This document shows positions 34,893-47,323 of a DNA stretch of 64,000 nt, one piece after another. The notes under the pieces are model-generated. The model saw nothing but the letters and a program-made list of their open reading frames with translations. It had not been told where the DNA came from and ran no database searches. A program made the position numbers and the translations under genes. This DNA is from Pogona vitticeps. Its lineage: Eukaryota; Chordata; Lepidosauria; Squamata; Agamidae. Where the stretch lies: assembly GCF_051106095.1 (NCBI RefSeq), contig NC_135786.1, positions 144,941,001 through 145,005,000 of the forward strand, written 5' to 3'. Every line of letters starts with the position of its first letter. The first letter of the stretch is position 1.

Positions 34893-36462
34893 GCTGTGGG
34901 CATGCATTACAACAAGTATGAATAAATCAACCCACAAATCCTGTGTGAGCACTGCTTGCAATTTCAGACATAACACAGACTATGAATCAAATTGCAGAAA
35001 CGCTGAAATATTCTGATTCAGCTCTCCAAAATGGTCACAGTCTAAGATCTCTTCAACAAGAGACAGTTTTGATACTTGGTCATATCATCAAGAGAATCTG
35101 CATTTTTTTATGTGAGACAGTGCATTCTTGACCTTTCTTGGCTATGTCCAGCTTTGCAGCTTTGAATACAAATATGTTGTTCAAGGCTGAAATAAATTTC
35201 CCTGTGAATACCTGATATCATTGTATTCAATTATATCACATTATGAAAAAACATACTGTACTGGATTTGGAGTGATTGTATCTCTATTTGAAGAAATTCC
35301 CTAGGGCATATGAAAATCTGTACATATGGTCAAAGTAGAGATGTCTACAAAAACTGAATGCGAATTAGATCCAGAGACATCGTAGCCATCTGTCCAAAAA
35401 CCCCTCTCATTTGTTTGCCTGAAATGTAGAATCTAAGCGGGTGGAGCAACTGGAGGGGCAGCTGTCTTTTTACACATGAAATTTGAATAGTTTTTTGTTT
35501 TGTTTTTTTCAATGCAGATTTTTCCCCTATAAAGCTTTATTCCAACAACTTTTCAGTTAACTACAAAAAATTTGCATCTTTGGAAAGCTGTAGTATCATC
35601 ACTTAACTAGCACTTTGTCAGATGACTTTGGAATACAGTCAACCAACTTCTGGGTAGAAGCTGTTCTGTGAAATAATCATGCTAAACTTCCACTGTTAAA
35701 AAAAATCAAGAACATGTATGGCCAAAACAACTACTCCTAGAAAATGAAACACATTTTGGCATTGGTCTATAATTTATACAGTAGCTCTGGCCAAAATATA
35801 ATTATGACTGATGACAGGTTTTCATGTTATCTCCCCCACAGAAAAGAGTACAGATAATGTGTTTTATTCTTTTTGCCGCATGTTTTCTTCTGGCTATTAT
35901 GACTGAAATTGCAGTTCAGCCTCTCCATCAGGTAACTTTCTGAAAGCTTGAAGGCTCTCATGAATTTACTCTATTGGACTAGGCAGAATGGTAATTAAGG
36001 GATGAAAATTGGTTTCTACACCCCATCTCCTTCAAGGACAGGACTGCCTTTCCATTGAATACTTCTGACCTGAATTCAGTTTCCCAGGTAAAAACCTTAA
36101 ACAACACACTGATACCCTATGAGCAACAGCTTTTCTGAATAACATTTTATGGTATGCAGGAGTGGGCTCTTTAAAAGTCAGGCTTAAATGACAATAATCA
36201 TACCCTCTTATGTAAATGGTTGCAACTTTTATAGAGTTTCAATTAATGGCTGGATCTATTTGGGAGCCAATGGCTAGAGTTACCGGTACATTGTTGTTAG
36301 CTGTTCTCTTTATTTGTGCATACAACTGCCATTTGGTTTAAAGCTGTATCCTACAAACTGAGAGGACAGATCCAACTTTCATCTTTATTCCTTTATTTTC
36401 TCTTCCATTGCAAGTAAACATTATTTGACTCCCTAAAGGTAAGGACCCTCCACTTATCTAGG
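34893..36462. other. Unassigned AT-rich stretch
   Basis: No gene or element recognised. Confidence 0.45.
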
Positions 36463-39310
36463 AGTTGTTGTTGCTTAGTCATTAAGTCATGTCCAACTCT
36501 TCGTGACCCCATGAACCAGAGCATGCCAGGTGCTCCCGTCTTCCACTGCCTCCCGGAGTTTGGTCAAATTCATGTTGGTAGCTTCAATGACACTGTCCAG
36601 CCATCTCGTCCTCTGTTGTCCACTTCTCCTCTTACCCTGACACTTTCTGAGCATCAGGGTCTTTTCCGGGGAGTCTTCTCTTCTCGTGAGATTGTATTGG
36701 AGCCTCAGTGTCAGGATCTGTCCTTCCAGTGAGCACCCAGGCTTGATTTCCTTCAGAATTGATAGGTTAGTTCTCCTTGCAGTCCAGGGGACTCTTAAGA
36801 GTCTCCTCCAGCACCACAATTCAAAAGGATCAGTTCTTTGGTGGTCAGCCTTTTTTATGGTCCAGCTCTCACTTCTGTACATCACTACAGGAAAAACCAT
36901 AGCTTTGACTATGCGGACCTTTGTCGACAAGGTGATGTCTCTGCTTTTTAAGATCCTGTCTAGGTTTGTCATCACTTTCCTCCCAAGAAGCAGGTATCTT
37001 TTAATTTCGTGGCTGCTATCACCATCTGCAGTGATCATGGAACCCAGGAAAATAAAGTCTGTCATTGTCTCCATATCTTCCCCTTTGATTTGCCAGGAGG
37101 TGATGGGACCAGTGGCCATGATCTTAGTTTTTTTGATGTTGAACTTCAGATCATTTTTGGCGCTCTCCTCTTTCACCCTCATTAACAGGTTCTTTAAGTC
37201 CTCCTCACTTTCTGCCTTCAGAGTGGTATCATCTGCATATCGCAGGTTGTTGATATTTCTTCTGGCAATCTTAATTCTGGCCTGGGATTCATCCAGTCCT
37301 GCCTGTCGCCTGATGTATTCTTCATGTAAGTTAAATAACCAGAGGGACAGTATACAGTCTTGTCATACTTCTTTCCCAATTGTGAACCAATCAGCTGCTC
37401 CATATCCAGTTCTCACGGTTGCTTCCTGTCCCACATATAGGTTTCTCAGGAGATGGTCAGGCACTCCCATTTCTTTAAGAACTTGCCAGAGTTTGTTGTG
37501 GTCCAAACAGTCAAAGGCTTTTGCGTAGTCAATGAAGCAGAAGTAGATGTTTTTCTGGAACTCTCTGGCTTTCTCCATAATCCAGTGCATGTTAGCAATT
37601 TGGTCTCGAGTTCCTCTGCCCCTTCAAAATCCAGCTTGTACTTTTGGCAGTTCTCGGTCCATATACTGCTGAAGCCTACCTTGGAGGATTTTGAGCATAA
37701 CCTTGCTAGCGTGTGAAATGAGTGCAATTGTACGGTGGTTGGAGCATTCTTTGGCACTGCCCTTCTTTGGGATTGGGATGTAGACTGATCTTTTCCAATA
37801 CTCTGGCCACTGTTGAGTTTTCCAAACTTGCTGGCATATTGAGTGCAGCACCTTATCAACATCATCTTTTAAGATTTTAGATAGTTCAAGTGGTATTCCA
37901 TCACCTCCACTGGCATTATTAGCCATGCTTTCTAAGGCCCACTTGACCTCACTCTCCAGGATATCTGGGTCAGCAACCACACTGTCTGGGTTGTCCAGGA
38001 GATCCAGATCTTTCTGGTATAATTCCTCTGTGTATTCTTGCCACCTCTTCTTTATGTCTTCTGCTTCTGTGAGGTCCCTACCATTTTTTGTCCTTTATCA
38101 TTTCCATCTTTGTGCCAAAGGTTCCTTTAGTATCTCCAGTTTTCTTGAACAGATCTCTGGTTTTTCCTTTTCTATTATTTCCCTCTGTTCATTTAAGAAG
38201 GCCCTCTTGTCTCTCCTTGCTATTCTTTGGAAGTCTGCATTCAATTTTCTGTGACTTTCCCCATCTCCCTTGAATGTTGGTTCCCTTCTCTTCTCTGCTA
38301 TTTGTAAGGTCTCCTTGGACAGCCACGTTGCTTTCTTTCATTTCCTTTTCTTTGGGATGGTTTTGTTGCTGCCTCCTGTACAATGTTACGAGCCTCCATC
38401 CATAGTTCTTCAGGCACTCTGTCCACCAAATCTAGTTCCTTAAATCTGTTCTTCACTTCCACTGTGTATTCATAAGGGATTTGGTTTAGACTGTACCTGA
38501 CTAGCCCAGTGGTTTTTCCTACTTTCTTCAGTTTAAGCTTGAATTTAGCTATAAGAAGCTGATGATCAGAGCCACAATCAGCTCCAGGTCTTCTTTTTGC
38601 TGACTTTATAGAGCTTCTCCATCTTTGGCTGCAGAGAATATAATCAATCTGATTTCGGTACTGCCCATCTGGTGATGTCCATCTGTACAGTCGCCTCTTG
38701 TGTTGTTGGAAATGTTTGTGATGACCAGCTTGTTCTCTTGACAAAACTCTATTAGCCTTTGTCATGCTTCGTTTTGAACTCCAATACCAAACTTACCTGT
38801 TGTTCCTTTTATCTCTTGACTCCCTAGTTTAGCATTCCAATCCCCTGTAATGAGAATAACATCTTTCTTTGGTGTCAGTTCTAGAAGGTGTTGTAAGTCT
38901 TCATAGAACTGGTCAAGTTCAGCCTCTTCAGCATTGGTGGTTGGTGCCTAAACATGGATTACTGTGATTTTGATAGGTCTGCCCTGGATTCATATTGAAA
39001 TAATTCTATCCTTTTTTAGATTGTATCCCAGTACAGCTTTTCCCACTCTTTTGTTGACTTTGAGGACTACTCCATTTCTTCTATGGGATTCTTGCCCACA
39101 ATAGTACATATGATAATCATCTGAATTGAATTCTCCAATTCCCATCCATTTTAGTTCACTGATGCCCAGGATGATTCTTACCATCTCCTGTTTGACCACA
39201 TCCAGCTTACCAAGGTTCATAGATCTTACATTTCAGGTTCCTATGCAGTAGTTTCTTTGCAGCATCAGACTTTCTTTTCACTTCCAGGCACGTCCACAGC
39301 TGAGGATCCT
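36463..39310 (-). mobile_element. BovB (RTE clade) LINE, nearly full length
   Basis: The minus strand runs from an upstream part near 39310 through endonuclease and reverse transcriptase to the BovB 3' end at 36463, which reads (reverse complement) 'ggggtcacgaagagttggac', 'atgacttaatgactaagc', 'aacaacaac'. About 2.85 kb is close to the 3.2 kb of a complete BovB. The 5' limit is uncertain because the upstream region lacks a sharp boundary. No target duplication was found. BovB is abundant in squamates and known for horizontal transfer to ruminants. Confidence 0.92.
36487..39220 (-). pseudogene. BovB ORF2: AP endonuclease plus reverse transcriptase, broken
   Basis: In protein order on the minus strand, the APE-type endonuclease begins at 39220-38990 ('ILGISELKWMGIGEF'). 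Its C-terminal end is at 38765-38298, with 'NQIDYILCSQRW' and the catalytic 'GADCGSDHQLL' (the SDH motif). Reverse transcriptase fingers follow at 37980-37624 ('SVYIPIPKKGS', 'NHRTIALISHASKV'). Motif A is at 37590-37363 ('FCFIDYAKAFDCLDH'). The catalytic 'YADDTTL' is encoded at about 37222-37245. The thumb and C-terminal region form an unbroken 231-codon frame at 37182-36487, ending 'HGVTKSWT'. The frame is interrupted at least four times by stops or frame changes, so the enzyme cannot be made, though all catalytic motifs are still readable. Confidence 0.9.
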
Positions 39311-39515
39311 TTTGGCTTTGGCCCAATCACTTCATTAGCCCATTAAATACAATGAGAGCTCTTTCCTGCAAATAAAGATAAAATAGATTAGACTAGTAAG
39401 GATTTTCACTATTATCAAATCCTATGTTCCATTTCACCTCTTCCACACATTTCAGCTCTTCCACACGTTGTTGCAACTATATACACACTGGGGTGGGATT
39501 ATGTTCCTGAGTTTA
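39311..39515. other. Short unassigned spacer between BovB and MITE
   Basis: AT-rich, no feature recognised. It may include worn BovB 5' sequence. Confidence 0.4.
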
Positions 39516-40359
39516 CAGTGGTGCCTTGACATACGGACGTCCTAACTTGCAACCAATTTGAGTTACGACCAGCTCCAGCCACAAAATTTTGCTTCGACTT
39601 ACGACTGGAGCTTCAAGTTACGATTGGGAAGAAGGTGGGGAATTCAAGCTGCTAACCCTTGGTGGTGAAGAGGCTGCTTCTTTGTGGCTCTTTTGCCCCA
39701 GTGGTTAGAGAGTGTGCATTCAGAGGAGGCTTTGGACCGCCTGGTAAGGTGTTGCTTTCTGCTTTTTAAAAGTGCCTCTTCTGGTGGGTTTTGCAGTGTA
39801 GTTTTGGGCTGAGGGGTTATGTTTCTGTGTCGTGGTGGGTTTTGCAGTCTTTGTTTGCTTTTTGGGTTTTCCCCCATTTCCGATGGATCTTGCAGGGTTT
39901 GTTTGCTTTTTTGCCCCACCCATTTCTGATGGGTCTTGCAGGGTTTGTTTGCTATTTTGGGGATTTCCTCCCCCGCATTTTTTATGGATCTTGGCTTGTT
40001 TGCTTTTTGGCTCCCCCCCCATTTCCGATGGGTCATGCAGGGTTTTTTCCCCACTTTCAATGGGTCTTGCAAGGTTTGTTTGCTTTTTGGTTTTCTTTTT
40101 TGCATTTCTGATGTATCTTGCAGGGTTTGTTTGCTTTTTGTTTTTTCCCCTCTTCAGCTGGAATGGACTAATCGCATTTCTGTTGGGTCTTGCAGTGTTT
40201 TTTGTTTGTTTCTTTTGTTTTTGGTGATATTTTTTTCTGGCCAGAATGGATTAATCATGTTCCAATGCATTCCTATGGGTAATGCTGCTTCGACTTACAA
40301 CCATTTTGAGTTACAGCCATCTTCTGGAACAGAATAAGTTCGTTAGTGAGGCACCACTG
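39516..40359. mobile_element. Tigger/pogo-like MITE, family C (844 bp)
   Basis: The ends are CAGTGGTGCCTTGACATACG and 'cgttagtgaggcaccactg', flanked by TA at 39514-39515 and 40360-40361. Subterminal parts carry 'gacttacgactggagc' and 'ttcgacttacaaccatttt', the same style as families B and D. Nearly half the element is a minisatellite-like internal expansion. Its 100-153-codon frames come from that repeat and are not transposase. Confidence 0.88.
39780..40235 (+). repeat. Minisatellite-like internal expansion of the MITE
   Basis: The phrase 'gatggGTCTTGCAGGGTTTG', followed by TTTGCTTTTT and a CCCC-rich spacer, recurs about eight times at roughly 45-60-bp spacing with substitutions and length changes. 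Confidence 0.85.
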
Positions 40360-40475
40360 TATTTGGAGAATCTTTAGTACTAAGAATTTTTTTTTTGGGG
40401 GGGTGTCATTTTATAAAAAAGGATGCAAATGACATACATTGATATAGCTACTAATGAATGGTAGGGAGGATATGA

Positions 40476-40509
40476 CATGGCATAGCATGGCATAGCATAG
40501 CATGGCATG
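40476..40509 (+). repeat. Short CATGG/CATAG pentamer tandem repeat
   Basis: CATGG and CATAG units alternate seven times. Confidence 0.85.
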
Positions 40510-41069
40510 TAAATTCTGTATGGACTTCAGATGTGAGTGCACATTCTGAAAGCATTGTTGAGACCCCTCCTCTGAAATAACTCATTGTTGCCTAGCTATA
40601 TATCTCCATTTAAATTACGGTGTATATTTACACTTATATTACAGTAATAATGTCAAATTGTGAAGATAGTTGCATATATTAATTTACATTACCATATGCA
40701 CATTTAATGCAAAAAAGTCTTTATAAAAAGAATATCTTCCTTCTTGGTGTTTCTTGTCCCTCATGATTTCTTTTTCCATAACGTCAGTCCTTTTTTTTGT
40801 GATGGAGCAGTGGCCATCACCCCAAGCAACTTACTACCCCACATCTGTATATATCAAGATAGTAACATCAGCTACTTTGAAGGGCTATCACATTACTGGA
40901 ACAATACTATTATAAATTATGAATACACATAGGTACAGTGAAGCAAAAGTATCAAACAAATACTGTATAAAAATAGTTCAAAGGGAAAAAATCAAGACTC
41001 AAATATGAACATGGAATATAATTTTATTACATTCAGGCATCAATAGTAACTCTGCATTTTCCTACTTAA
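40510..41069. other. Unassigned AT-rich stretch
   Basis: No gene or element recognised. Confidence 0.4.
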
Positions 41070-41106
41070 AAACACGGCCAAACAGCCCGAAAAACCCACA
41101 ACAACC
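41070..41106 (+). repeat. Conserved 37-bp repeat fragment
   Basis: Second copy of the fragment at 27121-27158, differing at only a few bases (AACACGGCCAAACAGCCCG, then AAAAACCCACAACAACC). Confidence 0.55.
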
Positions 41107-41847
41107 AATAGTATTGTTCCTTGCTAAGTTGCATAGTGACTGTGCTGTATAAGAGTATTATTGTTTACTTGCATCCTTGAAAAATATAGTTGTTCAGTCA
41201 GGTAGACTTTCACATTTGACCAGATTAGCAGTGCCCCTTTGAAAAGTCTCAATTAACTCTGTATTGTCTTACAGTTCTTCTATCTACAAAGACATCATCG
41301 CTTCATTGATGGTTGAAGATAATGTCGAATAAAGGCCTTAAATTAAATACGCTCTGCAGATATGTAAAGCATGCATAATCTAAATTCCATTACAGAGAGA
41401 AGATCCTTATAAGATTTAGAAGCCAATCCAAGGTCTAAATCATTAGTGAAAAGAATCGTATTAGAAAAATGTAAATCTATCAAAGGAGTTTCTTCATTTC
41501 AATGAATAACCTTTTAAATAAAGTTTTTCCCCTTCTAGAGAGTCTTAAATAATAGTCCGTTACATTGTAGACTGAAATGTTTCATGAATTATAAAGCAGC
41601 CTGAGGATGAATCAAATACAGTAAGTACTAAGTCATCTGCAAACAGAGAATGTGGAGTATGGTATAACTATTGTCAGCCTCTTATAACTCCCATTCATAT
41701 TAATGGGAGAAGTTTAGACAAATGCTTTGTTTTATTGGATTCAATAAATCATTTATAGAGTTGCCCTTCTTTTACTGGACTCATAAGAATTTACTTTGAT
41801 TAGACCCCCACATACACATTAAATGACTAGCATACACTATGGGTGGA

Positions 41848-41946
41848 GAATGTGTTTTGCTGGATTACAGCTCTTATCATGCCTCACCATTGGCTATGGT
41901 ACTCAGGACTGAGTGGAGTCCTGGAGCAACTTTTCAAGGGCCATAT
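41848..41946. mobile_element. Degenerate palindromic MITE, probably hAT-type
   Basis: It reads 'tgttttgctggattacagct', 'cttatcatgcctcaccattg', 'gagtggagtcctggagcaac', resembling 16426-16530. It is strongly worn. Confidence 0.4.
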
Positions 41947-43669
41947 ATTGCCCATCTTTATCCTAGTGTATGCACTCACCAGGATCCCAAAGAATTGGAC
42001 ACCAGGTTATGTGAAGAACAATACATGCTTCACTCAGTTTTCTACCATTTAAGAGTGATGAGTTTGTTTGTGTTTATGTTCTTTGCTTGACAAAAAGAAA
42101 AGGAACTGGTTTTACGACAAGAGATTTTACCCAAATTTTGGAAGCTTCAGTGGGGAAAAAGGCACTTATCATCTCGTTTTTGTATTGGTGGCAAGAAAAT
42201 TCATGGGAGTTATCCAGGGGATCAAGAATGAGTAATTTTTCAAGAATTCATCATATCCATACTCCCACGAGAGCCAAAATCAGTTGCCTAAGGTACCCAC
42301 CTCTAGCAGCCTTAAATGGAGGGAAATTAGTTGACTTGAATAAATTATGGGTGAATGCTGAATGAATTGACCACATCATTGATCAAAATGCTCAGTGTTA
42401 ATAAACTGCTTACATGCATTAATTTTTGTTTCTTTGTACAAGCCAGGTCTTCTTCAGTTGCAATACATGGAAGGAATTTATTGAGGGTGTGTCATTCATT
42501 AAACTTCTTTCCTGTGAGAGGCTGTAGTGAGTCTCAAATGACTGGGAAAGTGAGGCATCCTCAAATTGTGAAATTTCATACATCTAACATACTTCTTTCC
42601 CTCTCCTCCTCTTTTCTTCTCCCTCTTTGGCCTTTCTGCTGGTTGATCTTGGCTGGCACAGTAGTGATGTCAACAGATCTGAAATCAGCCCATATGAGAG
42701 GGCACTTGTGCTACCAAAATATTTTTCCCTATTTCCATACAGCCAGCGTATCTTTCAGTGGACTGCACTGTTATGCATGTGTGGTATGTATGTGTGTTTG
42801 CTTGAGGTGTTTGTTTTGTCTAGTTAACTAAATAAATCTAATGCTTCAGGTATGCATTATTCTAGAGAACCTAAATCTTTAAGATGATTATACAGTATAC
42901 CCATGTATATTGCCTGCAGTTTGCATAGTATAATTTGCTATAAGGAGGATTTATTGGTTTCTTTGGATATATATCTAATACTTTCTTTAATGTGCTGCTG
43001 TTCATTAGAATTGTATTCAAGCAGAAAATGTATTTAACCATTATAGTTATCATTTTCCTTGTTGTCCCTGTTGTCATCCCTTTTGATATGCTGTCTGGCC
43101 CTCATCCAGCTGAAATTCCTTGTGCTAAAGCTGCAGTCTTCTACATCTACCTGGCATTGAGCTATGTGGGACTGATTTCTCAACAGACATAGGATTGCAC
43201 TGTATCACATACTTACGATAGTGGCTCTTTGGATTCTGACTGAGTAACAAGATTAGAAAGAATTGCAGAAAAAGATAGCACGAAAGACTTTCATTGGTGC
43301 CCATAATGCCCAACAATCAGTATAATGCTGATGGAATGGCAATCCTCAGTAGTATACTTTTGCTGGATTGCATCATTATGGAAGTGGAAGCAAGCTGAAA
43401 TATATGCAAGACAGGCACTTTACAGTGCCCAAAGTTGTGCAAAGCTGTCTTACACAGCAAAAATACTGGATAGCATCCTTGCTGTGACTCTGAGAATGTG
43501 CAAACATTTGTGCAATAACAAAAAAAGAACAATAATCATGACACATTTGGTTTCAGATCAATACTCTTTTTGTGGACTGCAGTCCCATTTGAACACTCCT
43601 GTTGTGAGTTTGGGTTATACCAGTGAAGAAATAGTGGGCCAATGGGTTCGGCTACTCACTCAGCACCAA
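41947..43669. other. Unassigned stretch
   Basis: No gene recognised. At 43165-43202 there is a copy of the short worn motif ending GACATAGGATTGCACTGT. Confidence 0.4.
43165..43202 (+). repeat. Short worn repeat motif
   Basis: 'gtgggactgatttctcaaca' followed by GACATAGGATTGCACTGTA. This is the clearest copy in the window of the motif also seen near 15801 and 59533. Confidence 0.45.
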
Positions 43670-43806
43670 AGAAGAAGAAGAAGAAGAAGAAGAAGAAGAA
43701 GAAGAAGAAGAAGAAGAAGAAGAAGAAGAAGAAGAAGAAGAAGAAGAAGAAGAAGAAGAAGAAGACGAAGAAGAAGACGAAGACGAAGACGAAGACGAAG
43801 ACGAGG
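43670..43806. repeat. (AAG)n with (GACGAA)n end
   Basis: Over 130 bp of AAG triplets that become GACGAA hexamers at the right end. Poly-Arg, poly-Lys, poly-Ser and poly-Phe frames through it are artefacts. Confidence 0.97.
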
Positions 43807-45280
43807 ACAGACAGACAGACACAGAGCGAGAGAACATGAGATAGTTTGTCCACGAAAAGGCCCATCACAGGAGTGAACTTCATGAAACTTGGCCTCTCAT
43901 GAAATTTGGGATCCAAATGCTCACACCATAAGCATCATAAGACCTGGGCTCTTCTCTATTTCCCAGCATGGGAAGCTGGAATATCAGCATAGCATTGATG
44001 CTTCTGGAGCACTTCCCACAACCTGGCTCCCTCTAATAAGCCATGGAGAATGGGCTCATTGGTACTCCTGTCATGAGTTTGAATGGTAAGTTTTTTAAGA
44101 GACTGGTAAAATCACCATCACAGTGGGCTGGTCATTTAAGAAGCTGCACCAATCAAAATGTAACAACAGAAATATACCTAGTAGGCACTTGTTCATCATT
44201 AAAAGAATGTTATACAATAGTTTTCTCAGCTTACTGTAAATCAACTTTTTTAGCACAGGAATCATTGATGGTTGACACTAGTCAACTCATTGAATAATTG
44301 CACAAAGGAGTTCTATTTGGTGTTGACAGGGTTCCAGCTAAATTTTGTAAAACTGTTGGAAGACATCTTAGATAAAATCTTAATGTAGTTTGCAAAACAA
44401 CATAAGATCCGGGAGAGGGGGAATGCCTCAACAATATAAAGCTTTTGGAATTGTTTCTCTGTACATAAGGGAATTTCATCACAAGGGATAATTCACTCTA
44501 TACAGCACCTAGTAAGATTCATCCTGCAAATTGCTTAACTGCTTGTTGACACACAGTCACTTTTTCCCTCACACTAAAAACACCCTGTGGTTTTAGTAAG
44601 TGCAGTGAAACTAGAGAATAAGATTTATTTATTAGTTCTTTTTTCTTCTTTTCTTCTTTTTCTCTTTTGCCATAGTGATTCCAGAAAACAAAATGTTGAC
44701 TGACCTTTTGTGGCCTTTGTTAATCTGATAAAGGCACTGTATCCTTTTTGTAGAGACAGCTTTTGGAAGTGTCTTGATGAAACACTCAATGTGGTTGGGC
44801 AGAGTCAATTATAACTATGGTGAGAGGGTTTCCGGATAGATGGTCAGAACAGCAAATAATGTTCCTCAGCTCAGTGATGTCCATAATGGAGTAAAAGAGA
44901 CATTCTTGCAGGAATTTCTTTTCCTTTTTTTATTTGCTCTTCTTTCTAGATTCCTCTTATTTAAATAATGTGAAAACAAAGGTTAGGGTTAAGATGTACA
45001 GGACTATTTTAATGTGAACAAAACAAAAGAAACATGAAAATTTAAATAAATAAAAGACAAAAACATTGTAGCACCTTAAACAATAACTTTAATATTTGTT
45101 TTTGTAGACAAGTCTACTTCAGAAAGATAGTAGGCAAATATCTGAAGAAGTGAATCCATCAATTCATTGATTTGGTTTTGCCTTTAAAACCCTATAAAAG
45201 GCCCCAACCTAGAGATACTAAATTCACCAGAAAGCTTCCCCTGACTCTTCTCTACAAGTCCTGAAAGTTTGGTGAACATT
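43807..45280. other. Unassigned stretch
   Basis: No gene recognised. A TATAAAA box-like sequence lies at 45193-45199, shortly before the third copy of the unclassified repeat. Confidence 0.4.
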
Positions 45281-45670
45281 GAGGTAGGTACTGTTGGGCT
45301 TTTTTGTGTGTTTGTTTTGCAATGCTGCATATTGTTTTTAGTAGGTATGGCTGAGAGGGACCTTTCTGGACTGGGGTGATTCTCAGTCTCTTCAGCACTA
45401 ATCAAATATCCCTTACCTGGTTCTGAATTCAAAGAGAATCCTTCCTCTCTGCTGTTGGAAGCTGTTTGTCATCTGTTGAAGTCTGTTGCTGAAAGCAGTC
45501 ATGCCTGACTGTTTGCTGTTTAATCTGTTGAATTTTGAAATGAAACTTTTTATTCTTTCTCCTACTAATGTCTGAGTTGAGAAAAAGTGGTGTATTCTGA
45601 AGAACTTGAAGCAAATTCTGCTCTGTGCACAGCTTTAGGATTTTAAGAAAAAAAATTCAAAACTCTGAAA
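45281..45670 (+). repeat. Unclassified dispersed repeat, copy C
   Basis: Co-linear with 17185-17640 and with 10385-10805 reversed: 'gagagggacctttctggact' and 'ggggtgattctcag', 'cctctctgctg', ATTCTTTCTCCTA at 45552-45564, ATGTCTGAG and ATTCAAAACTCTG near 45655-45668. It is the most diverged of the three in its middle. Confidence 0.6.
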
Positions 45671-46105
45671 CAGGTGCTGGGGTGGAAGAGAAGAAAAAAC
45701 AAATTAGTGGGATGAGGGAGGAGAAAGAACAAAAAAAGAGAGGATGAAGAGAAAAACACTGAAGTGCAGATGCAACAAGAATTTTTGAACCCATTCAAAG
45801 CTGAGTACTTTTGCTGGTTAGAAATAAATTTCTACAGCCAGTAGATAAAGACTAGGGTGTTCTGTCCTTATAATTAGCCCCACTGAAGACTATTATGAGT
45901 GCCAAAAGCCCCATTGCTGTTTTTCTCACTGACAGAACTGCTTACAGAAACAGGAGAAGGTTCCCCAAACCAAGGCTTCCCCTCCCCTAGTTCCCACACC
46001 ACTTCCCTTGGTATGGTAATGATCTTGGCTCAGCTCTCTTCATTTCAGCAGTTCTTGTCCCTGATGGAGTGTACCTCACATAACTAATTACATGATACCT
46101 GTGCA

Positions 46106-46428
46106 TGTGACCTCATCTAGGTGCTGGCAAACCACGTCTGGAAGAAGGTCACGGTGACCCTGATTCAGTAGCCAGAAAACAATTAGATCATCTTGCCTTT
46201 ATCTGGAGCCAAGGCCTTGCATGAAGACAAAACATTGATAACACACCTGCTCGTTAGCATTGCTCGTTAGCACACGGATGTAATCCATCACTATGAAGCT
46301 TACTAACTGTTAGTATTGTTTACTCTGCACTATAAAATAAACCTCTCACTTGGGTGAGAAAAGCTTTTGGTTCATGACTCTTGTCTCCGTGTCTTGATTG
46401 CTGGATCCTGAACCAGGATCCCTCATCA
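46106..46428 (+). repeat. 5' LTR of the endogenous retrovirus
   Basis: 323 bp, TGTGACC...CATCA. A 10-base phrase GCTCGTTAGC occurs twice in tandem in U3 (46248-46271). A TATAAAATAAA sequence near 46330 can serve as TATA box and overlaps an AATAAA-like signal. Confidence 0.95.
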
Positions 46429-46430
46429 GC

Positions 46431-46448
46431 TGGTGACCCCGACGTGAT
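46431..46448 (+). other. Primer-binding site, tRNA-Trp type
   Basis: TGGTGACCCCGACGTGAT is, from memory, the same 18 bases as the Rous sarcoma virus PBS, complementary to the 3' end of tRNA-Trp. Confidence 0.9.
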
Positions 46449-46564
46449 CCAGCTCCCATCAGCCGAGCCGACATTCTTCTGATGTAGGTTCAGCTCCCAT
46501 TCACCCTGCTTCCCTCGACTGGAATAGTCTTCGTGCACCCAGCCCACGGGCTCCCCGGGTAAGT

Positions 46565-47323
46565 ATGGGTTGCTTATCTACTAAAGAGCAGCATCAGAAT
46601 GCTGAAGAGTTAATTGTGAGGCAAAATGACGGATGGCAAGTATCATGCAAAGAATTAATGGAGTTAGAGAGCTCTCAGGAGGGTTGTGTAGTATCTGGCA
46701 TACGAGAGACCCCAGTGAGTCAACGTAACATTCTTCTTGCTCCAGAAGGTGAAAGTAATTTGTTTAAACTCCCTCAAATTCTTCTTCCCCTCCCTTCGGC
46801 CTCCCTGCTAATTGCTGAACCGCCTGGGATGCCTCGCAGTCCTCCTGTGTTGGACCCTGCCTGTGTGATTTTAGCTCAAAGAGATGAGGCAGCTGTTTCT
46901 GTTTGCTGTGATTTGCTCCCATCTCAAGGGGTCTGTGAACTGCAACTCAGTCTTACAGACAAAGGGACAGAGGCTCTCCCCAAAGGCTCATCTGTCCAAC
47001 AGCCAGTCCCTAGTGACGGGAGCAGGGGTCTCCTGCCACAAGAGGAAGGACTCATTTGCCCTAAGCAAATGAGAATTAATCTTGCGTCAGCCACTGATGG
47101 TCCTCAATCTACAAACAAAGCTGACGGCTTGCCTCCTTTCTGGGCAGGTCTGGATGCACCAGCCACATTGCTGATGGGGTCACATTACAGCACAGAGAAA
47201 TGGGATTCAGGGCAGCCCCCAGGGCAGCCCCCAGGGGATTTGCGAGAGTTATTTCAGGTCATGTTTGCAAGGGAAGCTTGCTGTGTGTCTTCTGTGCAGG
47301 TAGTTTGCTATATCTCCGAGTAA
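46565..47323 (+). pseudogene. Open frame in gag position of the endogenous retrovirus
   Basis: 252 codons starting MGCLSTKEQ. A glycine at position 2 could be myristoylated as in retroviral Gag. Beyond its position after the leader and this start, no Gag domain (no major homology region, no CCHC knuckle) is recognisable. It could also be sequence unrelated to Gag. Treated as a fossil part. Confidence 0.4.

Noticed and set aside
36686-37528. 280-codon plus-strand frame, the longest in the window
   Set aside because: Antisense to the BovB reverse transcriptase at 36487-37590 on the minus strand; the minus-strand motifs settle the coding strand.
39644-40337. Overlapping frames of 100-153 codons on both strands
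   Set aside because: They fall inside the MITE and come from its internal minisatellite.
43325-43876. 183-codon plus-strand frame with a long poly-Arg run
   Set aside because: It is a translation of the (AAG)n array in one phase; the other phases give poly-Lys and poly-Glu, and the flanks have no domain.
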